Assembly (NCBI GenBank): GCA_029260435.1 | Contig: JAJDDG010000069.1 | Span: 1-37,175, forward strand | Reading direction: 5' to 3' | Source: Phycisphaerales bacterium | GTDB lineage: Bacteria; Planctomycetota; Phycisphaerae; Phycisphaerales; UBA1924 | Length of the DNA: 37,175 bases | In this document: one piece after another, positions 15,258-24,317 of the stretch | Numbering within the stretch: the stretch's first letter is position 1 | How the letters are laid out: each line of letters begins with the position of its first letter | Made by a program: the position numbers and the translations under genes | The notes under the pieces: generated by a model | What the model was told of the DNA's origin: nothing | Database searches by the model: none | Seen by the model: only the letters and a program-made list of their open reading frames with translations

Positions 15258-16256
15258 ATGCACGAGACGGAGAAAGCGGACAAGTGGCGGCTTGCGCGTG
15301 TAGGGATCGTGGGCGCTGGCGCGATGGGCACGAGCCTTGCGGCGCTGGTCGGGAAAGTGGTTCCGACGGTGATGGTGTGCATCGAGCCCAAGCGTGCGGC
15401 GGAGCTCTTTGAGCATGGGGCGCGGGTGGAGGGGCTGGTTGAGTCGTCGTCGCGGCCGATTGTGGTGAACCGTATCTCGGATCTGGCGCGGGTCGGCGGG
15501 GTGAGCGCGCTGTTTATCGCGACGAAGACGACGGCGATCCCGGATGTGGCGCGGGAATTGAAACCGGTGCTCCAGGAAGCGAGCGACAGCGGTGAGGGGA
15601 TGTATGTGGTTTCGTACCAGAACGGGATCGAACCGGGTCGGCAGTTGATCGAGCTGCTGGATTACGATCGGGTGTTGCGGATGGTGCTGTCTTGCGCGGC
15701 GACGATTCCCGGGGGGATGAAGCACGCGGAGATGACGATGCATATTCCGCCACACGCGATCGGCGCGGTGGGCCCCGAGCACGCCGACGCGGCGCGGAGG
15801 ATTGCGTCAACGTTGAGCGAGGCGGGTTTCGAGACGGAGTTTGTGGAGGGGATCGAGCAGAAAGTGTGGGCGAAGGGTGTGGTGAATGCCGCGGCGAACC
15901 CGGTGTGCGCGCTGGTGGATTCAACGGTGCGGGATGTATTGGATTCGCCGGCGCGGATGATTCTGGATCGGCTGCTGCGCGAGGGCATGGAAGTGGCTCG
16001 GGCGGACGGGGTGGATCTCGGGGGGGATTTTCTTGATCGGGCGTACGCGATGCTCGACGGGGCTGCGGATCACACGCCGAGCATGGTGGAGGACATCCGC
16101 AACGGTCGCGAGAGCGAGGTGGGGCAGCTCAACCGGCAGGTGCTTGCGCACGGTCGGCGGTTGGGCGTGGCGACGCCGACACATGAGATGGTTGATGCGC
16201 TGATCGAGGCGTTTGACTGGCGGGTATATCACCGCGGGGACCGGCAGCGCGGTTAG
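15258..16256 (+). CDS. panE: 2-dehydropantoate 2-reductase (ketopantoate reductase)
   Basis: PanE reduces ketopantoate to pantoate with NADPH, in pantothenate and CoA synthesis. The dinucleotide-binding GAGAMG lies at 19-24. KTTAIPDVA and VVSYQNGIEPG form the rest of the Rossmann domain. The catalytic lysine region EQKVWAKGVVNAAANP lies near 200-212. The C-terminal helical domain has HTPSMVEDIRNGRESEVGQLN and TPTHEMV, as in PanE. The length of 332 residues is normal with a slight N-terminal extension. panC is in the same window at 25488-26345. Its stop overlaps the stop of the convergent phenylalanine hydroxylase gene. Confidence 0.9.
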   Translation: MHETEKADKWRLARVGIVGAGAMGTSLAALVGKVVPTVMVCIEPKRAAELFEHGARVEGLVESSSRPIVVNRISDLARVGGVSALFIATKTTAIPDVARELKPVLQEASDSGEGMYVVSYQNGIEPGRQLIELLDYDRVLRMVLSCAATIPGGMKHAEMTMHIPPHAIGAVGPEHADAARRIASTLSEAGFETEFVEGIEQKVWAKGVVNAAANPVCALVDSTVRDVLDSPARMILDRLLREGMEVARADGVDLGGDFLDRAYAMLDGAADHTPSMVEDIRNGRESEVGQLNRQVLAHGRRLGVATPTHEMVDALIEAFDWRVYHRGDRQRG

Positions 16257-17134
16257 ACGGGCGCGTGGACATCGTTGAGTTCGTCGGCTTTGCCGACCTT
16301 GTCGAGCAGGCGCTGGGCGTACTCCATTGTTGCGTCTTTGAGCTGCTCGAAGGAGTCGAGGACGTAGAGGATCGGCTGGTAGTGGTCGATCTCGAAGGGT
16401 GTGTTGCAGACGGTGTCGAGGTCGAAGGGGCGGCGGTCGACTTTGTCGGAGCCGATGGAGTGGTGCCCTTCGCCCTCGGAGGAGATGAGCCCCGCGCCGT
16501 AGAGCTTGTTTTTCCCGTCTTCGCGGATGAGCCCGAACTCGACGGTGAACCAGAAGAGGCGGGCGAGGCGTTCGGTGTTTTCTTTGTCGTCTGTGTAGAG
16601 CGCGGCTTTGCCGTACGCCTGGAGGAAGTCGGAGAAGACGGGGTCGGCGTGGAGCGGGACGTGCCCGAAGACGTCGTGGATGATGTCCGGTTCGGGGAGG
16701 TAGTCCATGGAGGACTTGGGTCGGACGGTGATGGTGGTGGGGAACTGGCGTTGGGCGAGGAAGCAGAAGAATGCTTTGGGTGGGATGTAGCCGGGCACGC
16801 CGTGGGAGGACCACCCGGTGAGATCGTTGAGTCTTGCGTTGACGACGCGGAGGTCGGGGATGCCCATTGATGAGAGGTCGATGGCGCGAGCGCCGGAGAT
16901 GAAGACGTTCGAGCCTTCGTCGAGGACTTGCTTGCGGCGGAGTTTGTAGAGGGTGCCCCAGACTTCGTGGTTCTCTGCGGTGTAGGCGTCGTAGTTCTGG
17001 GTGACTTTCATCTGATCGATATCGATCTGGTCGGGCGGGAGGTTGACGGATGCGTCGGCGGCTGCCTGGGCGCGGCGCGCCTCTTCGTTGTCGATCACGG
17101 GTGAATCGAGGGCGGCTTTGCCGACTGTTGTCAT
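16253..17134 (-). CDS. phhA: Phenylalanine 4-hydroxylase (biopterin-dependent aromatic amino acid hydroxylase)
   Basis: This enzyme uses a tetrahydropterin, O2 and Fe(II) to convert phenylalanine to tyrosine. The 293-residue product has the iron triad His153 and His158 (DIIHDVFGHVP) and Glu199 (TVEFGL). Other family landmarks are GYIPPKAFFCFLAQRQFP and PEPD before the first histidine. No regulatory ACT domain is present, as usual in bacteria. Start is ATG 17134; the upstream extension of the frame is non-coding in character. The last bases overlap the panE stop on the other strand (TTAG). No pterin carbinolamine dehydratase gene is seen nearby. Confidence 0.92.
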   Translation of the reverse strand: MTTVGKAALDSPVIDNEEARRAQAAADASVNLPPDQIDIDQMKVTQNYDAYTAENHEVWGTLYKLRRKQVLDEGSNVFISGARAIDLSSMGIPDLRVVNARLNDLTGWSSHGVPGYIPPKAFFCFLAQRQFPTTITVRPKSSMDYLPEPDIIHDVFGHVPLHADPVFSDFLQAYGKAALYTDDKENTERLARLFWFTVEFGLIREDGKNKLYGAGLISSEGEGHHSIGSDKVDRRPFDLDTVCNTPFEIDHYQPILYVLDSFEQLKDATMEYAQRLLDKVGKADELNDVHAPV

Positions 17135-17249
17135 GGGTGTGCTCCGCTTTGGGTGAGGGATAGGGGCGTGTGTATTGTACGCGCGCGGGGATCGCGGGTT
17201 GGGGGGGGCAATCCGGGTGTGGAGCGGTGGATTATGCGGGGTGGCGGGG

Positions 17250-17837
17250 TCAGCGCCGGCGGGTGGCGGAGCCGCCCGTGGAGAATGTGGTGCCGGGTGA
17301 TCTGAACGCGAAGAGCGGTCGGAAGGTGTTGAGCACAAAGCCCAAGACGATGGCGAGGAGCCCGGTGTAGAGCGCCGAGAGGAGCCCGGGGACGAGTGAG
17401 GCGAGGGGGCGGTGGAAGATGATGACAGGGTCGAGTGTCGCTCGGATGGACATGGTTGCGGTGACGGTCAGCGTGAGCAGCATGGCGGCGAGGGCGGTGA
17501 GCAGGGCGAGTGTGATGACATTGGCTTTGCGGAAGATGAGAGCGCGGAGGGTGAGGATCATCTGTGCGGCGAGTGTGAGCCCGAGGGCGTGGGGACCGAG
17601 GACGACGGTGATCGAGCCCGAGTTGGTGTGGACATCGGTGAGCAGGTCGATGGCGATGCCCGTGAGCAGCGCGGCGAGGAGGGCTGAGCGGTGTGAGGCC
17701 CAGAGGCAGACAAAGGTGATGAGGACGATGGTGAAGGAGGGGGCGACGTCGTAGGAGCCGAGTTGGATAGCGTCGGAGAGCCCGGCGTCGAGCCCGATAC
17801 AGAACCACGCTGCGATGAGGAAGGTGATGCCTCTCAT
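17250..17837 (-). CDS. mreD: Rod shape-determining protein MreD
   Basis: A 195-residue inner-membrane protein with about five hydrophobic segments. It is identified as MreD mainly by position directly after mreB and mreC, plus the typical GLDAGLSDAIQLGSYDVAPSFTIV opening and the ALLTGIAIDLLTD loop. MreD is part of the elongasome that directs lateral peptidoglycan synthesis. Its ATG overlaps the mreC stop (ATGA), a sign of translational coupling. The end of the protein is basic (ATRRR). Confidence 0.82.
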   Translation of the reverse strand: MRGITFLIAAWFCIGLDAGLSDAIQLGSYDVAPSFTIVLITFVCLWASHRSALLAALLTGIAIDLLTDVHTNSGSITVVLGPHALGLTLAAQMILTLRALIFRKANVITLALLTALAAMLLTLTVTATMSIRATLDPVIIFHRPLASLVPGLLSALYTGLLAIVLGFVLNTFRPLFAFRSPGTTFSTGGSATRRR

Positions 17838-18727
17838 CCGCCCGCCCCGTTGGGAGAAGATTCCTCGGTCGGGATGCGGAGGATGAACGAGCCGAGTCGG
17901 TTGAGATCGGTTGTCGGGACAACGGTAATCTGTTTGTGCAGCGGTTGCTCGGTGTCTTTGACGCGGGTGACGCGCCCGATGACGAGCATCTGCGCGGCGT
18001 CGGGCCAGGTGTCATCGGCGAGGAGGACGAGATGCCCGGGTGCGATGCGTTCGGCGTCTGTCACGGCGACATCGTTTGCGGTGAGTGTTGAGCCGGATGG
18101 TCTGAGCTGGCACCGCGGGAGGGCTGCGAGTTCGCTCTCGTCGGCGATGCCGTCGGGCGGGATGACGACGCCTTCGATGAGGTTGGGAGAGAAATCGGTG
18201 TGGGTGATGACGTGGATCGTGGAGAAGAGGCGGTTGACACTGACGACCCTGCCGACGAGTTGGAGCCCGATGTCGGGGACGTGCGCGGAGGCGATGGTGG
18301 CGAGGGTGACGTCGTTGCGTGAGCCGGCGCGGATTTTGATGGTGCCCTTGCCGGTGTCGGCGCTGATGCGTTGGACGTTGCGTTTGATCAGCGCGGGCTC
18401 GGTGCCGTAGTACGGGCGTTCTTCGAGCGCGGCGATGGCGTGCTGGAGCCCGTTGATGGTTCGGAGGGCGGCTTTGTAGTCTCGTTCGAGTTCTGCGTAG
18501 TCCTCGTCGCGGACGATGGGCAGGGCGCCGGATGTTCGGGCGGCGGGGCGGAGGTGTGTTGAGACGTATGAGCCTGCTTGGGAGACGGGTGCGATGATGG
18601 TGACGAGTGGTGCGTGGAGTGTTGAGAGTGCGCTGGTGACGGGGTTGGTGGGGATGAGCGCGGCGGCGGCGAGCAGGAGCAGCGCTGCGAGGTAGAGCGA
18701 GCGAGGGTTGGTCCAGCGTCGTTGCAT
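17834..18727 (-). CDS. mreC: Rod shape-determining protein MreC
   Basis: 297 residues. A basic N-terminus is followed by one membrane segment (LYLAALLLLAAAALIP, 11-26), a short periplasmic coiled coil (about 75-105) and the MreC beta-domain (about 115-290). In that domain VGRVVSVNRLFSTIHVITHTDFSPNLI and MLVIGRVTRV are typical. It links cytoplasmic MreB filaments to the periplasmic cell-wall synthesis machinery. It lies 24 bp after mreB and overlaps mreD, in one leftward operon. Confidence 0.88.
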   Translation of the reverse strand: MQRRWTNPRSLYLAALLLLAAAALIPTNPVTSALSTLHAPLVTIIAPVSQAGSYVSTHLRPAARTSGALPIVRDEDYAELERDYKAALRTINGLQHAIAALEERPYYGTEPALIKRNVQRISADTGKGTIKIRAGSRNDVTLATIASAHVPDIGLQLVGRVVSVNRLFSTIHVITHTDFSPNLIEGVVIPPDGIADESELAALPRCQLRPSGSTLTANDVAVTDAERIAPGHLVLLADDTWPDAAQMLVIGRVTRVKDTEQPLHKQITVVPTTDLNRLGSFILRIPTEESSPNGAGG

Positions 18728-18751
18728 TGTTGAGCGGTTGATTGAGGCGGG

Positions 18752-19810
18752 TCAGGCTTCGAGGTCGCTCTCGATGGAGGATTTCCAGACTTCGAGGTTT
18801 TCCAGGAAGATCGCGGTGCCGGCCGCGACGCAGGTGAGGGGGTCGTCGGCGACGCGGACCTCCATGCCTGTGGCGTTCTGGAGGACGACATCGATGCCGC
18901 GGAGGAGTGCGCCGCCGCCGGCGAGGGTGATGCCGTTGTCTACAAGGTCGGCGGCGAGTTCGGGCTCGGCGCGCTCGAGTGTGCGGGTGACGGTTTCGAT
19001 GATTGCGCTGATTGGCTCCTGGAGCGCCTCGCGGATTTCCTCGGAGGTGACAACAGTTTTGCGCGGGAGCCCGGAGATCATGTCGCGTCCGCGCGCTTCC
19101 ATCGATGTCTCTTCGCCGACGGGCGCGGCGGAGCCGATTTCGATTTTGATGCGCTCGGCGGTTTGTTCGCCGATCATCAGGTTGTAGGTTTTCTTCATGT
19201 GTCCGATGATCGCTTCGTCCATGTCGTCGCCCGCGACGCGGACGGATTCGCAGACGGCGATGTCGGCGAGTGACATGATGGCGACCTCGGTGGTGCCGCC
19301 GCCGATGTCGACGATCATCGACGCGGTGGGTTCGACCCAGGGCAGCCCCGCGCCGATCGCTGCGGCGACGGGTTCTTCGACGAGGTAGACAATCTGTGCG
19401 CCGGCGCGCTGCGCGGATTGTTTTACGGCCTGCTTCTCGACGGCGGTGATGCCCGAGGGGATAGCGATGACGACGCGCGGGCCGAAGCCCCACGAGCGCC
19501 CGTTCACTTTCTGGATGAAGTAGGAGAGCATCGCCTCGGTGATGCGGAAGTCGGAGATGACGCCGTCGCGCAGGGGGCGGATGGCGGTGATGGAGCCTGG
19601 CGTTTTGCCGAGCATCTCCTTGGCGGCCCACCCTACGGCTTGTCCTTTGTGGAGGACCTCGCCGGTGTGCTTCTGGACGGCGACGACGGAGGGTTCGTTG
19701 AGCACGATGCCCTCGCCGCGGACGCAGACGAGGGTATTGCAGGTGCCCAAGTCGATTCCCATATCGACGGTGAACATAGAGAGGAATCGCTGGATGAAGT
19801 TGGGGAGCAC
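18752..19810 (-). CDS. mreB: Cell shape-determining actin homolog MreB
   Basis: A 352-residue actin-family ATPase that forms membrane-bound filaments guiding cell-wall growth. The N-terminal MLPNFIQRFLSMF is a likely amphipathic membrane anchor. MGIDLGTCNTLV is phosphate loop 1, GIVLNEPSVVAV follows, and VDIGGGTTEVAIM is phosphate loop 2. LAGGGALLRGID lies near the C-terminus. The start is GTG at 19810 with GGAGA about 9 bases upstream; the ATG at 19777 would remove the amphipathic anchor. First gene of mreBCD. Confidence 0.95.
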   Translation of the reverse strand: MLPNFIQRFLSMFTVDMGIDLGTCNTLVCVRGEGIVLNEPSVVAVQKHTGEVLHKGQAVGWAAKEMLGKTPGSITAIRPLRDGVISDFRITEAMLSYFIQKVNGRSWGFGPRVVIAIPSGITAVEKQAVKQSAQRAGAQIVYLVEEPVAAAIGAGLPWVEPTASMIVDIGGGTTEVAIMSLADIAVCESVRVAGDDMDEAIIGHMKKTYNLMIGEQTAERIKIEIGSAAPVGEETSMEARGRDMISGLPRKTVVTSEEIREALQEPISAIIETVTRTLERAEPELAADLVDNGITLAGGGALLRGIDVVLQNATGMEVRVADDPLTCVAAGTAIFLENLEVWKSSIESDLEA

Positions 19811-20038
19811 GGTGCAGGGTCTCCGCGGTCAGGTTTGCGAGAAGCGCTTACGGTATCAGGGTTTGGGGCTCGTGTCCGCGTTGGCGGGCGGGGCGCTTGT
19901 GAACTATCGGTCTTGCGGGGGGTGGTCCTGATGTGGAAGTGGGCGGTTGGGGAGTGAGATGTTGCGCTTCGCGCAGGGTGTGCGCATAGATCGCGCTGGA
20001 TGGTCGGGAAACGGGCTTTGGGGGGAAGGGGCGGTGCG

Positions 20039-20251
20039 TCAGTTGGCGATGGAGACGCGGCCCTTTTCGTGAATCGTGAGGGGGCCCATGGCTCCGGCAT
20101 CTTTGGGGGCGATGATGGAGCCGTTGAGGTAGGCGATGGCGTTGGCGGTGAGGAGGGCGAGGACCGCGCAGAACATGATGGCGGTGTAGACGTTCATGCG
20201 GGCTTTGCGGGCGCGTTGGGCACCGGGCATCTGCATTCCGAACTGGCTCAT
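20039..20251 (-). CDS. Small single-span membrane protein, unknown function
   Basis: A 70-residue protein starting at ATG 20251, with an AGGAG ribosome site about 8 bases upstream. A basic segment (QRARKARMN) is followed by one membrane helix (YTAIMFCAVLALLTANAIAYL, about 22-42) and a short polar tail. By the positive-inside rule the N-terminus is cytoplasmic. It sits between the coiled-coil protein gene (39 bp upstream) and mreB (228 bp downstream), all leftward, so a role in the envelope or elongasome is possible but unproven. The 228 bp before mreB hold no gene and could contain the mreB promoter. Confidence 0.7.
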   Translation of the reverse strand: MSQFGMQMPGAQRARKARMNVYTAIMFCAVLALLTANAIAYLNGSIIAPKDAGAMGPLTIHEKGRVSIAN

Positions 20252-20290
20252 GGGCGGTTCTCCTGGGGTCGGGTAGGTGGTAAAGTAAGG

Positions 20291-21145
20291 TCAGAGGGTG
20301 GGGAGGACTCGGTCGCCGACGCGGATATCGACACCCTCGCGGCCGAGGAAGTTCACTCGTCCGACGGATTCGTTCTCATCGACGCGCTCGAGGATGACAT
20401 TGGCGAGCCACCCGCCGCGGACGATCATGAGTTTCATGTCTTCGCGGAGGCGGTCGTTGGTGCCCGCGGCGATCTGGATGAGGACATTGCCCGATTCATC
20501 TGTGCGGATGGCGGTGATGGAGGATGTGAAGTTCTGTGGTGCGCGGAGGGTGCCCTCGGCGGAGTTCGCGGTGGCGCCGGAGATGGCGTTGCCGCCCCGG
20601 TCGAGCTGGTCGCGGAGTTCGACGTTGAGTTCCTGGAGCGAGCGGTTGGTTTCGACGGCGACCTGGAGACGCCCTTCGAGTTCGTTGATGCGGTCGGTGA
20701 GTTCGATCTCGCGGCGGGCCATGTCGAGCGTGCGGGTGCGGAGGTCTGAGATCTCTCCGGACTGCGCTTTGTTGACTTCGGCGTAGGTCTGGGCGATGGC
20801 GGTGAACTCATCGACCTGCGCGGCGTGGAGTGCGCTGGCGGTTTTTTGGTCGCTCACTTCGGTTGAGAGGCGGGCGTTGTCTGTCTGGTAGGAGGCGATC
20901 TGCGCCTGGAGCGTTGAGATCTGGTTTTCCAGCGCGGAGTTTTTCTGGATGAGGCTTTCCTTCTCGGCGCCGGAACGCGCGGTCAGTTCGTTGACCGCGG
21001 ATTTGGAGGCGCTGAGTTGGTTCTCTTTGGTTTGCAGCGCGTCCGCGACGGCGGATGCGTTGCTGGTGTAGGCGATGGTCATGCCCGAGAGGGTGATCGC
21101 GAGGATCGCGGCGAGGATGACAAGGAACTTCGTGACAATGTGCAA
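20291..21145 (-). CDS. Membrane-anchored coiled-coil protein with MreC-like layout
   Basis: The start is TTG at 21145, chosen because AGGAGG lies 6 bases upstream. The 284-residue product has one N-terminal membrane segment (FLVILAAILAITLSGMTIA, about 7-25) and a long coiled coil (about 35-190, rich in Glu, Gln, Leu, Ala). A small beta-rich C-terminal domain (about 205-284) has patterns such as GNVLIQIAAGTNDRLREDMKL and VDIRVGDRVLP. This resembles MreC or FlgT C-terminal domains in style, but I do not recognise a specific family. Its place one small gene upstream of mreB suggests a part in cell-wall growth. Confidence 0.7.
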   Translation of the reverse strand: MHIVTKFLVILAAILAITLSGMTIAYTSNASAVADALQTKENQLSASKSAVNELTARSGAEKESLIQKNSALENQISTLQAQIASYQTDNARLSTEVSDQKTASALHAAQVDEFTAIAQTYAEVNKAQSGEISDLRTRTLDMARREIELTDRINELEGRLQVAVETNRSLQELNVELRDQLDRGGNAISGATANSAEGTLRAPQNFTSSITAIRTDESGNVLIQIAAGTNDRLREDMKLMIVRGGWLANVILERVDENESVGRVNFLGREGVDIRVGDRVLPTL

Positions 21146-21353
21146 AGAGCACCTCCTGCGGAACGGGTTGCCCGTCTGGGACAGCTTCGCCTGGCTGCCC
21201 TGCGAGCGGACGGATCAGCTAGCGGGGCGGTACCGGGACCATAGAGCGGGCGGTCGAACTGGGCCGGGCATTATGCGCCATCTACGCGGCGTGTGCAGTT
21301 TGGATCCAGAAAATCGGGAGGATGGATCTCTGGTGTGGGGCGGGTGGGGACAC

Positions 21354-22649
21354 TCAGCGGGCGACCGGGTCGAGGAACCGGAGGACGGATGAGGCGGCTG
21401 CGGTCTGCACGATGGGTGAGGGATCGCCCATCAGGGCGACCAGACGCGGTAGATCGCCCGATCTGTGGGCCTCGGCGTAGAGGAAGGTGGTCTGGGCGCG
21501 GACGAGGTGGTCGGCATCAGCGGCGTATTCGTCGGCGACGTACACGCCGTCCGGATAACCCATCTTCGCGAGCGAGGTCGCGGCGGCGAGGCGGAGTTCT
21601 GGCGGGTAGAGGTAGGGCTCCACGGCGGGTGTTTGGCGCGATCCACGGTTGGTCTGGGTTTGTGCCGGGAGGCGTGCTTCGACGACGTTGACGAGCTGCT
21701 GGATCGCCTGGCGGTCCTTGATCTCGCCGAGGATCTGTGCGGCGAGGACGGCGGCTTCGAACTCGTCGCGGAGCGCTGGGTAGAGCGCGACATGGATGGT
21801 CTGGGCGGCGTCGAGGTCGCCCAGCTTGACCATTGCTTCTGCGAGCTGGAGACGGAAGACACGGTCCTGTATCAGTGTGGCGGCGGAGTGTTTGGATGCG
21901 ACGGCACGGAGCATGGGCAGCGCGGAGTCGTTTTTCAGTTCGCCGAGGATGAACGCCGCTTGCGCGCGGACGGCGGGGTCGTCGTTGAACAGGAGGTCTG
22001 CGATCGGGGTGAGGTCGGGCGTGAAGCCGTTGCGTGTTTGTGCGAAGAGTGCGGCGGCGCGGACGCGGGGGTCCGCGTCGTGTTCGAGGTACATGGCTTC
22101 GGGGGCGAACTCGGCGAGGCGCAGCTTGCCGACGGACATCGCGGCGACGTAGCGCACGCCGGGGTTTGGATCGGCGAGGGCTTCGCGGACGAACGGGGCG
22201 AGTCTGGAGGGCACGGGGTGGAGCGCTTCGATGGCGTTCGCTCTGAGCAGGGCGTACTCGGAGAAGGCGGCGCGCTCCAATATCTCGAGCGCCTGCTCGC
22301 GGACGAGCGTGTGCTGGATGTTGGGCGGTGTTGTTGTGGTCGGATCGGGGGAGCGCCGGGGGGCGGCGGCGATGGTCTTGATCGGTTTGGGGTCGAGCAC
22401 CGAGGGGTTGATGGTGTGGCTTCGGGGTGTGGCGCTGTGCTCGCGGGTCTGCGGCTTGTGCGCGATCTCGACGGGTTCGGGTTGATCGTTGACTTGGTGG
22501 GCGAACTGCGGACCCGGGGCGGGTTGGGTCTTGGGTGTGCGGGAGGCTTCGGGGTGCCCGAGCGAGGAGAGACGCTGGGAGCCGGTGGAGGAGCACCCGG
22601 CGGTGAGAGCGAGTGTGAGCAGGGCGGAGACGGCTGTTTTGTGGATCAT
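21354..22649 (-). CDS. Lipoprotein with HEAT-like repeats
   Basis: Starting at ATG 22649 the 431-residue product opens with a lipoprotein signal peptide (MIHKTAVSALLTLALTAGC) whose lipobox cysteine is Cys19; the frame extends upstream to 22727 but then loses this signal. A Pro/Thr-rich linker of about 90 residues follows. The remainder is helical HEAT-like repeats: LLRANAIEALHPV, PGVRYVAAMSVGKLR, PRVRAAALFAQTR, PAVRAQAAFILGELK, ELRLAAATSLAKMG, HLVRAQTTFLYAEA. These scaffolds bind other proteins. It is probably anchored in the outer or inner membrane facing the periplasm. The lnt gene lies just upstream on the same strand. Confidence 0.82.
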   Translation of the reverse strand: MIHKTAVSALLTLALTAGCSSTGSQRLSSLGHPEASRTPKTQPAPGPQFAHQVNDQPEPVEIAHKPQTREHSATPRSHTINPSVLDPKPIKTIAAAPRRSPDPTTTTPPNIQHTLVREQALEILERAAFSEYALLRANAIEALHPVPSRLAPFVREALADPNPGVRYVAAMSVGKLRLAEFAPEAMYLEHDADPRVRAAALFAQTRNGFTPDLTPIADLLFNDDPAVRAQAAFILGELKNDSALPMLRAVASKHSAATLIQDRVFRLQLAEAMVKLGDLDAAQTIHVALYPALRDEFEAAVLAAQILGEIKDRQAIQQLVNVVEARLPAQTQTNRGSRQTPAVEPYLYPPELRLAAATSLAKMGYPDGVYVADEYAADADHLVRAQTTFLYAEAHRSGDLPRLVALMGDPSPIVQTAAASSVLRFLDPVAR

Positions 22650-22754
22650 CTGGGGGCTCTCACGCGGAGGGAGTGGATCGAGGTGGCGCACAGACTGCGC
22701 ACCTACCCGTATGGATCGGTTCCGCATGGGGTTATCGCTTGAGGAATAGGGGGG

Positions 22755-24311
22755 TTACGGACCGTGGATCGGGAACCATGCGTGGAGGATGCCCTCGGTG
22801 CGGGGCGGGAGGGATTCGGTGACCGCTCCGCCGGCGTCGATCGCGCAGGAGATGCCCGTATTGGCGGCGCGGAGCATGGGGGTGCGGTTTTCGGTGCATC
22901 GCCACCTAGCGATTTGGATGTGGTTTTCTCGGGCGGGGTCGAAGGAGCCGAACCATCCGTCGTTGGTGAGGTTGATCATGAGATCGGCGTCGTTGGGCCA
23001 CGATCCGATGAGATTGCGGCAGACGGCGGGTGTGGTCGCCTCGAAGCAGATGGGGGTGACGATCCTCGCAAGGCGATTGCGATTTCGGCAAGGGACCTCG
23101 AACACGGTCGGCCGCGAGCCTGCGGAGAGGTCGAAAGTCATGCCTCCCGCGCCGAGGGTAAGCAGGGCGCTTTCGAGCCAATCGAAGCGCGAGATGTAGG
23201 GCATGACCTCGCCGAACGGGGTGAGGTGGATTTTGTCGTACCGCTCGGGTTGGATCTCGCCGTCTGCAATGAGGAAAGCAGAGTTATAGATCGCGCCGGC
23301 CGTCCAGAGTTCGTTCTGGTTGGCGAGATCGAAGGCGAGGTCGTCCACGCCGATCGCGCCGACGAGCATCGGGATACCGAGTTCGCGTTGAAAATCGGTG
23401 AGGGCATCGGCGAATTGGAGGAAGAAGAGGTCGTAATTGGTGTCGGCGATGCCGGCGTCGCGCGCTGCTTGCAGCGCGGCGGGCGAGAGGGTGTACCCGG
23501 GGAACATGGTCTCGGGCCAGACGATGAGGTCGGGGTTGGATTGCGCGGCTTCACGGGTGAGATCGAGCATGCGCTGGAAGTCCTCGATGCGCTGGTCGAG
23601 AGTCCATGCGACTTTGTTGTCCTGGGGGACATTGGTCTGGATAGACGCGACGTTTAAGATCCCAGTGTCGCTGTCTATCTCGTAAGGCGAAGGTGCGAAG
23701 AAGTCGAGATACAACCACAACACCGGTGCGATGAGAACCAGCTTTGATACGGAAATCCTGAGAGAGAATCTCGGGCGGGCGAAGTCGGGCAGGAGCGAGC
23801 AGAATTGCCCGATAGTGCATATTGGGAACGCGAGCAGGAACCCGAAAAAATACTGATTGTTGTGCGGTTCAAAGGGGTGGGCGATGCAGTACCAGGCGTA
23901 CCCGGAGAAGAGGTGCCCGCGGATGATTTCTAGCAATACCCAGAGGAATGGCGCGATGGTCCACGGTGAGACACGTTTGAACCGCAGCTTCGAGAGGATC
24001 AGGACGAAGGCGGTCGGGTAGAGCGCGAGGTAGGCGAGCAGGAGGGGGGTGCCGGCGGCGGTGACGGCGAACATCCACTGGTGGTGGTAGCCGAAGGCGC
24101 CGGCGAAGCAAAGGAGGACGGGGACGCCCGCCCATCGCGCTCGGGCGGTGGTCTGCGCGAGGCGGACGAGGGGGATCAGCGAGAGGGGGGCGAGCAGCGC
24201 AAGGTTGAAGGGCGGGAAGGCGAGGGTGAAGCACAGCGCGCTGCACAGCGCGAAGGGCAGGGCGTGGAGCATCGCGCTGCGTCGGGTGGGTTTGCCTGTT
24301 GCGCGGGGCAT
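22755..24311 (-). CDS. lnt: Apolipoprotein N-acyltransferase
   Basis: Lnt adds the third acyl chain to the N-terminal cysteine of lipoproteins in the inner membrane. The 518-residue protein has about six to seven membrane segments in residues 15-205, then the nitrilase-like periplasmic domain. The catalytic triad is visible as Glu267 (VWPETMFPG), Lys360 (YDKIHLTPFGEVMPY) and Cys422 (TPICFEA). NLTNDGWFG and the RWRCTENRTPMLRAANTG motif complete the family pattern. The start lies 6 bp from the gcvT stop, suggesting one transcript. Two or more likely lipoproteins (at 21354 and 28710) are encoded in this window. Confidence 0.94.
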   Translation of the reverse strand: MPRATGKPTRRSAMLHALPFALCSALCFTLAFPPFNLALLAPLSLIPLVRLAQTTARARWAGVPVLLCFAGAFGYHHQWMFAVTAAGTPLLLAYLALYPTAFVLILSKLRFKRVSPWTIAPFLWVLLEIIRGHLFSGYAWYCIAHPFEPHNNQYFFGFLLAFPICTIGQFCSLLPDFARPRFSLRISVSKLVLIAPVLWLYLDFFAPSPYEIDSDTGILNVASIQTNVPQDNKVAWTLDQRIEDFQRMLDLTREAAQSNPDLIVWPETMFPGYTLSPAALQAARDAGIADTNYDLFFLQFADALTDFQRELGIPMLVGAIGVDDLAFDLANQNELWTAGAIYNSAFLIADGEIQPERYDKIHLTPFGEVMPYISRFDWLESALLTLGAGGMTFDLSAGSRPTVFEVPCRNRNRLARIVTPICFEATTPAVCRNLIGSWPNDADLMINLTNDGWFGSFDPARENHIQIARWRCTENRTPMLRAANTGISCAIDAGGAVTESLPPRTEGILHAWFPIHGP

Positions 24312-24317
24312 GCGGCG

